NCBI GenBank assembly: GCA_046305255.1
Contig: JBKCCF010000080.1
Location: forward strand, 1-21,296
DNA from: UBA6136 sp046305255
Lineage (GTDB): Bacteria; Pseudomonadota; Gammaproteobacteria; Methylococcales; Methylococcaceae
Length of the DNA: 21,296 bases
Reading direction: 5' to 3'
Shown here piece by piece: positions 16,557 through 21,296 of this stretch; position 1 is the stretch's first letter, and each line of letters starts with the position of its first letter. The notes beneath the pieces are model-generated. The model had not been told where the DNA came from. It ran no database searches and saw only the letters and a list, made by a program, of their open reading frames with translations. Both the position numbers and the translations under genes were made by a program.

Positions 16557-16585
16557 TTGGCAAGATTTATAGCGCTTGCTACACT
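16557..16585 (+). promoter_or_regulatory. Sigma-70 promoter of the duplicated-domain lipoprotein gene
   Basis: TTGGCA (16557-16562, 5/6) and TACACT (16580-16585, 4/6) are separated by exactly 17 bases. Transcription would begin near 16592, about 55 bases before the ATG at 16648. This position is downstream of the first in-frame ATG of the open frame (16576), which argues that the longer reading is not the real protein. Confidence 0.6.
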
Positions 16586-16647
16586 CCGGCCCAACATTAG
16601 CGTCCCAACTATCCAGCCCCCTTCGGCTCAGCAGACACTATAAGGCC

Positions 16648-17301
16648 ATGAAAACTAACTTTAACCCGTTTCTCATCACCCTGCTCACTGGATGTCTTGC
16701 CAGCGTGCTCATAAGCGGTTGTTCGTCCAGCAAGAAGGTCAAAACGCCCACCGAAATAGCGGCTGACAACGCCAACAAACCAGGTGTGACAGAAGAAATC
16801 GACACTATCCTTCAAGCCCGGGTACAGGCCATCAGTCGCAAGAACCGCATCCTGACCCTGAAGTTTCCTGACGGCAAACTCGCAAAGATCAAGGTTGGCG
16901 CTTCGGTGAAGAATTTTGAGCAGATCGGGGTCGGCGACACCATCAAAGCGGAATTCCATGATCGGGTAGAGGTTTACGTCGCAGGCCCAGGTGGCAAACC
17001 AATGTGGGATGAAGTACAAGAAATCAAGAAAGCGCCCAAGGGAACCAGGCCCGGTACTGCCATCATTAGGGCATACGAGTATATGGGCACGGTCGCTACT
17101 ATCGACTACACCACTCGTGAGGTCGTGCTGAGAGGCCCTAACCGCGAACTGACCAAGATTACCGCGAGCCCGGCAGTCAAAAGGTTCAACGAAATCAGGC
17201 AGGGCGATACCGTTGTTGCCCGCTTCATCGAAGCAATCGACATCGACGTCACCCCGGCCGAGGTCAAAAATTCGGCCTACCGACCCGCAAGAGGACGCTA
17301 A
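16648..17301 (+). CDS. Unrecognised lipoprotein with two tandem homologous domains
   Basis: The protein has 217 residues from the ATG at 16648, which has AGG just upstream. The open frame extends 24 codons further, but those codons overlap the predicted promoter. The lipoprotein signal ends LISGC, making C25 the lipidated cysteine with Ser at +2, so outer-membrane sorting is likely. A charged linker (about 26-55) follows. Two segments, about 57-111 and 147-201, share a pattern: V-A-I, an Arg, a hydrophobic strand, P then L-K-I, VK-F-I, GDT, A-F, and an I/V-x-V end. They look like tandem small beta-barrel (OB-like) domains. A lysine- and proline-rich bridge separates them. I do not recognise a family or function. 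It is a single gene, convergent with the photolyase gene and divergent from yihY. Confidence 0.8.
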   Translation: MKTNFNPFLITLLTGCLASVLISGCSSSKKVKTPTEIAADNANKPGVTEEIDTILQARVQAISRKNRILTLKFPDGKLAKIKVGASVKNFEQIGVGDTIKAEFHDRVEVYVAGPGGKPMWDEVQEIKKAPKGTRPGTAIIRAYEYMGTVATIDYTTREVVLRGPNRELTKITASPAVKRFNEIRQGDTVVARFIEAIDIDVTPAEVKNSAYRPARGR

Positions 17302-17380
17302 AGGCAAAGGAATGACGCGAGGAGTTAGCGGAAAAACAATTCGGTTTTTTTGCCGGCAAACACAGACCCGTCATACGGTT

Positions 17381-18823
17381 TCACAACGGCAACGCCTGTG
17401 TCACTGTGCGGCTTTTCATCTCGGCATAAGCGGATAAGGCCTTGATCCTGCTTGCAGCGAGATCGACTATCGGCGGGGGGTAGTCCGATGCCAGCCCCTT
17501 GCTTGCTTGCCAGGGTTTGTGAATCAAACCTGCCGGAACTCGCCCAAGTTCAGGCACCCAGCGCCGCACATAATCGCCTGACGGATCGAAGCGTTCGCCC
17601 TGCAGGATCGGGTTGAAAATCCTGAAATAAGGTGCGGCATCGGCCCCGCATCCTGCAACCCATTGCCAACCCAGAGTGTTACTGGCCAGATCGGCATCCA
17701 CCAGCGTGTCCCAAAACCAGCGGGCGCCCGTCTGCCAGGGGATCAGAAGATTCTTGGTCAGCAACGACCCAACGATCATCCGCACCCGGTTATGCATCCA
17801 GCCGGTAGACCACAGTTCCCGCATTCCGGCGTCGATAATAGGAAATCCGGTAAGCCCGCGTTGCCAGGCCCTTAATTCGGACGCATCCCTCTCCTGCCAT
17901 GGGAATTCCAAAAAACGCTGGTCCAGTGCCTCATCAGCGGTATGCGGAAAATGGAACAGGAGGTGATAGGCAAACTCCCGCCATGCCAGCTCACGAATAT
18001 AACTGGTCACGCCAGCGCCGGGGTCTGGCCCCAACGTATCGCGCAACGCAGAGACAATCTGCCTCGGCGATATCTCGCCAAAGTGCAGGTGCGGTGACAG
18101 GCGGGAGGTGCCCGCATGATCCGGGCGGTCGCGCTCCGCCTGATAATCAACGACGCAATCGCCAATAAATCCCATCAAGCGGGTTTGGGCAGCGACTTCG
18201 CCCACCTGCCAGAATGATCGCAACCCTGCATCCCAGGATATCTTCGGCAGCAAGCCTAGCGCCTCCGGTAGTAGCCCGGATAGCCGCTCCGTTACCGGTG
18301 GCAACGCTACAGGCGCGGGCTCGGGTGGCCGATCAATCCCCCGTTTCTGCATCGTTTTCCAGAATGGCGTGAACACCCGGTAAGGTTCTCCGCTGTCACG
18401 ACGAACCTCCCATGGCTCGTAGAGCAATGCGCTGTTGTAGGTATCCACCTGATAGCCTTCATGGCGCAGAGCCCGTTTGATGCCGGTATCGCGGGCAATA
18501 TCCGCAGGATCGTAGAGCCGATTCCAGAATACCCGGTCGGCCTCGGCTGTCGCCAGAAGCTGACGCAGAATGGCCAGCGGCTCACCCTCTAAAATCAGTA
18601 ACCGTGAACCCCGCTGCCGCAACTGGTTCTCAAGCGCCTCAAGACTATGATGCAGCCACCAGCGACTGGCACTGCCCATTGACCACTCATGGTCGGCACC
18701 AGGGGGCGAATTCTGATGAATGTACAGGGGAATGACTTTGGTGGACGAAGCCAGCGCAGCCAGCAACGCGGGGTTATCAGAAAGTCGCAGATCGCGCCGG
18801 AACCATACGATGGCTGTACTCAT
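17381..18823 (-). CDS. phrB: Class I cyclobutane pyrimidine dimer photolyase
   Basis: The protein has 480 residues. It uses blue or near-UV light to split cyclobutane pyrimidine dimers. The N-terminal antenna-binding Rossmann domain (about 1-165) begins IVWFRRDLRLSDNPAL. The C-terminal FAD domain (about 200-470) carries TSRLSPHLHFGEISPRQI, GFPIIDAGMREL, STGWMHNRVRMI and GADAAPYFRIFNP. Tryptophans at about 309, 363 and 386 correspond to the E. coli electron-transfer triad W306/W359/W382. The length is close to the E. coli enzyme (472). It starts 8 bases after the DCC-family gene, so the two form one unit. Its stop is about 80 bases from the convergent lipoprotein gene, and no clear terminator lies between. 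A cryptochrome role cannot be ruled out, but the motif set favours repair. Confidence 0.95.
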   Translation of the reverse strand: MSTAIVWFRRDLRLSDNPALLAALASSTKVIPLYIHQNSPPGADHEWSMGSASRWWLHHSLEALENQLRQRGSRLLILEGEPLAILRQLLATAEADRVFWNRLYDPADIARDTGIKRALRHEGYQVDTYNSALLYEPWEVRRDSGEPYRVFTPFWKTMQKRGIDRPPEPAPVALPPVTERLSGLLPEALGLLPKISWDAGLRSFWQVGEVAAQTRLMGFIGDCVVDYQAERDRPDHAGTSRLSPHLHFGEISPRQIVSALRDTLGPDPGAGVTSYIRELAWREFAYHLLFHFPHTADEALDQRFLEFPWQERDASELRAWQRGLTGFPIIDAGMRELWSTGWMHNRVRMIVGSLLTKNLLIPWQTGARWFWDTLVDADLASNTLGWQWVAGCGADAAPYFRIFNPILQGERFDPSGDYVRRWVPELGRVPAGLIHKPWQASKGLASDYPPPIVDLAASRIKALSAYAEMKSRTVTQALPL

Positions 18824-18831
18824 GACAACCG

Positions 18832-19218
18832 CTAAACCCTGGGCAAATCACAGGCACCATCGCTGCAACGGCGACGGAAATGCCAGCCGGCAAATTTGCG
18901 GTAAATGAAGTCGAGCGCCGTCGGAATGCCAGGCATGCGGCAAACCATCGCCAGCCAGCGGTAACCGGGCAACACTGCCCAAAGCGCGATAAATGCCCGC
19001 GCGCCCACGTGCATGACGCCCGATTGATCCTCCACGTGAAAAAGCTTGAGGGCCTCTTCGCGAGTCAGCCCATAGTGCGCCAGCGCAGCATGGTCCTGGG
19101 TTACATCAATCCAGCAAAGCGCGGCATGTTTGCCTGCAATTCGGCGATAATGGTTGATCTCGCGACTGCACATTGGGCAGCCACCGTCGTAGAGTACAGT
19201 CAATTTTGAATCAGTCAT
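18832..19218 (-). CDS. DCC-family (DUF393) thioredoxin-like protein
   Basis: The protein has 128 residues. The N-terminal VLYDGGCPMCSREINHY places the CxxC at C14 and C17, next to the DGxCPxC signature that names the DCC family. A thioredoxin-like fold is predicted, and a redox role is inferred; no substrate is known. The middle part (HVGARAFIALWAVLPGYRWLA) and the tail (YRKFAGWHFRRRC) are typical of the family. GAGAAAG lies a little upstream of the ATG. The gene is the first of a two-gene unit with the photolyase and is divergent from the SRPBCC gene. DCC proteins recur next to photolyase genes in other proteobacteria, so a link to the light or UV response is plausible but unproven. Confidence 0.9.
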   Translation of the reverse strand: MTDSKLTVLYDGGCPMCSREINHYRRIAGKHAALCWIDVTQDHAALAHYGLTREEALKLFHVEDQSGVMHVGARAFIALWAVLPGYRWLAMVCRMPGIPTALDFIYRKFAGWHFRRRCSDGACDLPRV

Positions 19219-19366
19219 CTTTAGGTTTTCTTTCTCTTGAAGTGGAGGTATGTGAACCGGATTTTTAGAAGCGGCCTTGCCGCCTTAGTTCAGGTTCGCC
19301 CTCCACTAAAGACGACCTTGCCCCTGGCTTTCACCCCACAATTACAGCGACCTCAGTGCAAACATC

Positions 19367-19846
19367 ATGAAGATCCACTCACTCCGTCGTCGACAGTTTC
19401 TACCCATCACACTGGAGGAGGCCTGGCCTTTTTTTTCGACGCCACGCAATCTCGAAGCGATTACGCCAGATTTTCTGAATTTCCGGATCACATCGGACGT
19501 GCCTGAACATATCTATTCCGGCTTGATCATTACTTACCGCATCGCTGCGGTGGCAGGGATCCCCATGACGTGGGTAACCGAAATCAAGCATGTCGAGCAT
19601 CTTCACCGATTTGTCGATGAACAGCGGCTCGGGCCCTTCCGCTTCTGGTTTCATGAGCACCGTTTCACGGCAGTCGAAGGTGGCATCGAAATGGAAGATA
19701 GCGTCCACTACGTCATGCCCTGGGGCTGGCTGGGTGAGTGGGTACACGCCGTCTTCATTCGCCGTCGGCTGCAAGCCATTTTCGACTTCCGCCGCAATTA
19801 TGTCGCTGGGATCTGGCCCATGAACTTACAAGCCACCAGCATGTAG
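19367..19846 (+). CDS. SRPBCC (START-like) ligand-binding protein
   Basis: The protein has 159 residues. The pattern fits the SRPBCC helix-grip superfamily, COG4276-like. The N-terminal strand RRRQFLPITLEEAWPFFSTP leads into PRNLEAITPDFLNFRI. Next come GLIITYRIAAVAGIPMTWVTEI, a strand with RFVDEQRLGPFRFWFHEHRF, and the closing helix WVHAVFIRRRLQAIFDFRR. Such proteins bind hydrophobic ligands, and the ligand here is unknown. It is divergent from the DCC-photolyase unit across 148 bases. Genes of this type often accompany photolyase and DCC genes, so it may belong to the same light-response group. No strong Shine-Dalgarno is visible. The last 49 bases overlap the 3' end of ubiG on the other strand. 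Confidence 0.85.
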   Translation: MKIHSLRRRQFLPITLEEAWPFFSTPRNLEAITPDFLNFRITSDVPEHIYSGLIITYRIAAVAGIPMTWVTEIKHVEHLHRFVDEQRLGPFRFWFHEHRFTAVEGGIEMEDSVHYVMPWGWLGEWVHAVFIRRRLQAIFDFRRNYVAGIWPMNLQATSM

Positions 19847-20604
19847 TTGATGCCGAGGTAACGGGTCAACCGGAAACGCCGTGTCAGCGGATTTACGGCC
19901 ACTCCGGTTTGAGCTACCCGCTTCAGCCCCCCCATGGCCAACAGCCGATCCAGTTCGGCGGGCCTTTGAAATTTCTGCCAGTGATGAGTCCCCTTCGGCA
20001 ACCAGCGCAGGATGTATTCGGCACCGACGATGGCACTGACAAAAGACGCGGGCGTGCGATTGATCGTCGCCACCACCATCACGCCGCCCGGCTTCACCAG
20101 GCTGGCACAACTCGCCATAAACAAGGGAAGATCGGCGACATGCTCGACGACCTCCATATTCAGCACCACATCGTAGAGCACGCCGCGCTCGGCCAGCGCT
20201 TCGGCAGTAGTGCACTCGTAGCGGATATCAAGGCCTTCACTCGCCGCATGAGCCTCAGCAATGGCGATATTGCGCGGCACGACATCCACCCCATGCACGC
20301 GCGCTCCCTGACGTGCCAGAGCCTCGCTCAAAATGCCGCCGCCACAGCCTATGTCCAACACCCGCAAGGATGACAATGGCTTTTCGGAAGTGCTATTCAC
20401 CCCCAGGTGATCAAGTAGCTGATCGACGATGTACTGTAATCGCAACGCATTCATGGCATGCAGGGGCCAGAACGGGCCCGTCCGATCCCACCACAGGCGG
20501 GCCAGTTTCTCAAAATGTTGCGTCTCCGCGGGGTCAATCGTGGTCGAAGGCGGGGCAATTGTGTCATCGGGCTCGGGGGGGGTAATCGTCATTTTTGTGT
20601 TCAT
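19798..20604 (-). CDS. ubiG: 3-demethylubiquinol / 2-polyprenyl-6-hydroxyphenol O-methyltransferase UbiG
   Basis: The protein has 268 residues. This SAM-dependent enzyme carries out both O-methylations of ubiquinone biosynthesis. FEKLARLWWDRTGPFWPLHAMN (about residues 31-52) is the UbiG-specific N-terminal block. SAM motif I is VLDIGCGGGILSEALA, with V82 to G90 visible. Further family blocks are VVLNMEVVEHVADLP, then KPGGVMVVATINRT, then WQKFQRPAELDRLL, and a terminal NYMLVACKF. The N-terminus is about 20 residues longer than in E. coli and is proline- and threonine-rich; M5 could also start. The C-terminus extends past the usual NYML ending by about a dozen residues, and these are what overlap the SRPBCC gene. 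It is divergent from purE. Confidence 0.95.
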   Translation of the reverse strand: MNTKMTITPPEPDDTIAPPSTTIDPAETQHFEKLARLWWDRTGPFWPLHAMNALRLQYIVDQLLDHLGVNSTSEKPLSSLRVLDIGCGGGILSEALARQGARVHGVDVVPRNIAIAEAHAASEGLDIRYECTTAEALAERGVLYDVVLNMEVVEHVADLPLFMASCASLVKPGGVMVVATINRTPASFVSAIVGAEYILRWLPKGTHHWQKFQRPAELDRLLAMGGLKRVAQTGVAVNPLTRRFRLTRYLGINYMLVACKFMGQIPAT

Positions 20605-20708
20605 TTAACGGGTTATCCGGGCAAAAACGTTAAGCTGGCAGATGGATTCATCGCTACCAGGGCTTATTGGGCTAAAATACCCGTTTTTGTGAAAGCGGGC
20701 TAAGTCAA

Positions 20709-21197
20709 ATGGTTCAAGTTGGAATGGTGATGGGAAGCACAAGTGACTGGGATGTCATGCAGCATGCCGCCCGCCAGTTGAAAGAACTCGGTATTCCCTT
20801 TGAAGCCAAGGTAGTCTCGGCTCATCGTACCCCGGACCTGCTATTCGACTATGCAGAACAGGCCGAGACGCGCGGACTCTGCTGCATCATTGCAGGTGCC
20901 GGCGGTGCCGCCCATCTGCCCGGCATGCTGGCGGCCAAGACCGTCGTTCCTGTGCTGGGCGTTCCGGTTCCCAGCAAATACCTCAAGGGCAAGGACTCGC
21001 TCCTGTCCATCGTGCAGATGCCAAAAGGCATACCGGTCGCGACTTTTGCCATCGGCGAAGCGGGGGCCGTTAATGCCGCTCTTTTTGCCGCCGCCATACT
21101 GGCCAATAACGATCCGGACCTGAGGGCGAAGCTGACCGCATTTCGCCAAAAGCAGACCGATGCGGTATTGGCCGCCACGCTCCCTGAGACCGACTGA
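20709..21197 (+). CDS. purE: N5-carboxyaminoimidazole ribonucleotide mutase PurE
   Basis: The protein has 162 residues. It moves the carboxyl group from N5-CAIR to C4 to give CAIR in purine synthesis, working after PurK. Class I PurE motifs are all present: MGSTSDWDVM (residues 8-17), VVSAHRTPDLL with S37, H39 and R40, then AGAGGAAHLPGM, VPVLGVPVPSKYLKG and PKGIPVATFAIGEAGA NAALFAA-like helices. The length is normal for class I. A TAAAAT at 20673-20678 could be a -10, but no matching -35 is seen. A short stem (CCCG at 20680-20683 with CGGG at 20696-20699) lies just before the ATG at 20709. The start of purK appears to follow 73 bases after the stop, so this is the usual purEK order. Confidence 0.97.
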   Translation: MVQVGMVMGSTSDWDVMQHAARQLKELGIPFEAKVVSAHRTPDLLFDYAEQAETRGLCCIIAGAGGAAHLPGMLAAKTVVPVLGVPVPSKYLKGKDSLLSIVQMPKGIPVATFAIGEAGAVNAALFAAAILANNDPDLRAKLTAFRQKQTDAVLAATLPETD

Positions 21198-21270
21198 AAT
21201 AAACCCGCACCGCAGGGTCGGGATAACGCGGTTCCAAAAATAAGCCCATCCGTCCGGACGAGAAGTGACA

Positions 21271-21296
21271 ATGACACACATCCTGCCCAATGCCAT
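21271..21296 (+). CDS. purK: Probable N5-CAIR synthetase PurK, N-terminal fragment
   Basis: Only eight codons (MTHILPNA) are present before the window ends. GAGAAG lies 5 bases before the ATG. Many PurK proteins start with an ILP-type strand just before the GxLGGGQLGRM nucleotide-binding loop, and purK normally follows purE. The assignment therefore rests on gene order and a very short match, and it is tentative. If correct, the ATP-dependent enzyme makes N5-CAIR, the substrate of PurE. Confidence 0.55.

Noticed and set aside
16576..16647. N-terminal extension of the lipoprotein frame by 24 codons
   Set aside because: It would put the lipoprotein signal in mid-protein, and it overlaps the predicted -10 box at 16580-16585.
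16609..17307. A 232-codon open frame antisense to the lipoprotein gene
   Set aside because: The plus-strand protein has a lipobox, an internal domain repeat and a promoter. The antisense peptide is a complement shadow with no signal or fold pattern.
17325..17360. Possible terminator between the lipoprotein and photolyase genes
   Set aside because: There are seven T at 17345-17351, but the preceding sequence offers only an AT-rich, interrupted stem (AAAAAC with GTTTTT), not a GC-rich hairpin.
1..21296. Mobile elements, CRISPR arrays, tRNA or rRNA genes, toxin-antitoxin or defence loci
   Set aside because: I saw no transposase or integrase motifs, no regularly spaced repeats, no tRNA-like T-loop with CCA context, and no small two-gene defence pair. 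Nearly all sequence is accounted for by conserved chromosomal genes.

Overview
This window is a stretch of bacterial chromosome that looks gammaproteobacterial. RNase E lines up residue for residue with the E. coli catalytic half (D303, D346, C404, C407). A divergent rluC start sits upstream of rne, as in E. coli, and a pilMNOPQ operon is divergent from a class A penicillin-binding protein gene. AmpG, zinc-type L31, UbiG and PurE all look gammaproteobacterial. I cannot name a genus. A periplasmic di-haem peroxidase, type IV pili and a photolyase suggest a free-living, respiring, light-exposed organism, but that is inference.

Layout. Positions 1-94 (-) hold the first 31 codons of rluC. Positions 95-647 carry no gene and contain the rne leader, with clear hairpins. 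rne (648-3347, +) converges on pilMNOPQ (8548 down to 3462, -). These two transcription units share one hairpin whose U-tract serves the pil side. A 215-bp divergent region separates pilM from the PBP1a gene (8764-11205, +). rpmE (11537-11334, -) converges on the PBP1a gene and is divergent from an exodeoxyribonuclease III gene (11684-12463, +). That gene overlaps an ampG-type permease gene (12441-13724, +) by 23 bases. Next come a di-haem cytochrome c peroxidase (14834-13797, -), a long YihY/BrkB membrane protein (16468-15146, -) and an unrecognised lipoprotein with an internal domain duplication (16648-17301, +). A two-gene unit follows, a DCC-family protein and a class I photolyase (19218-17381, -), with an SRPBCC protein divergent from it (19367-19846, +). 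The SRPBCC gene runs 49 bases into the convergent ubiG (20604-19798, -). purE (20709-21197, +) and what is probably the first 8 codons of purK (21271 to the edge) close the window.

Functional themes. RNA turnover and ribosome maturation are represented by rne, rluC and rpmE. The type IV pilus alignment complex and outer-membrane secretin are next to peptidoglycan synthesis (PBP1a), with muropeptide recycling (AmpG) a few genes away. DNA repair is represented by ExoIII and photolyase, oxidative stress by the peroxidase, and biosynthesis by ubiG and purEK. Four rho-independent terminators were found. All have their U-tract on the minus strand, and three of them sit between convergent gene pairs.

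I found no mobile element, CRISPR array, tRNA, rRNA or defence locus, and no convincing undescribed multi-gene system. The items most worth a second look are the duplicated-domain lipoprotein, the rne leader, the peroxidase promoter with its upstream direct repeat, the loss of the usual aroK-aroB neighbours after pilQ, the DCC-photolyase-SRPBCC group, and the SRPBCC/ubiG tail overlap.
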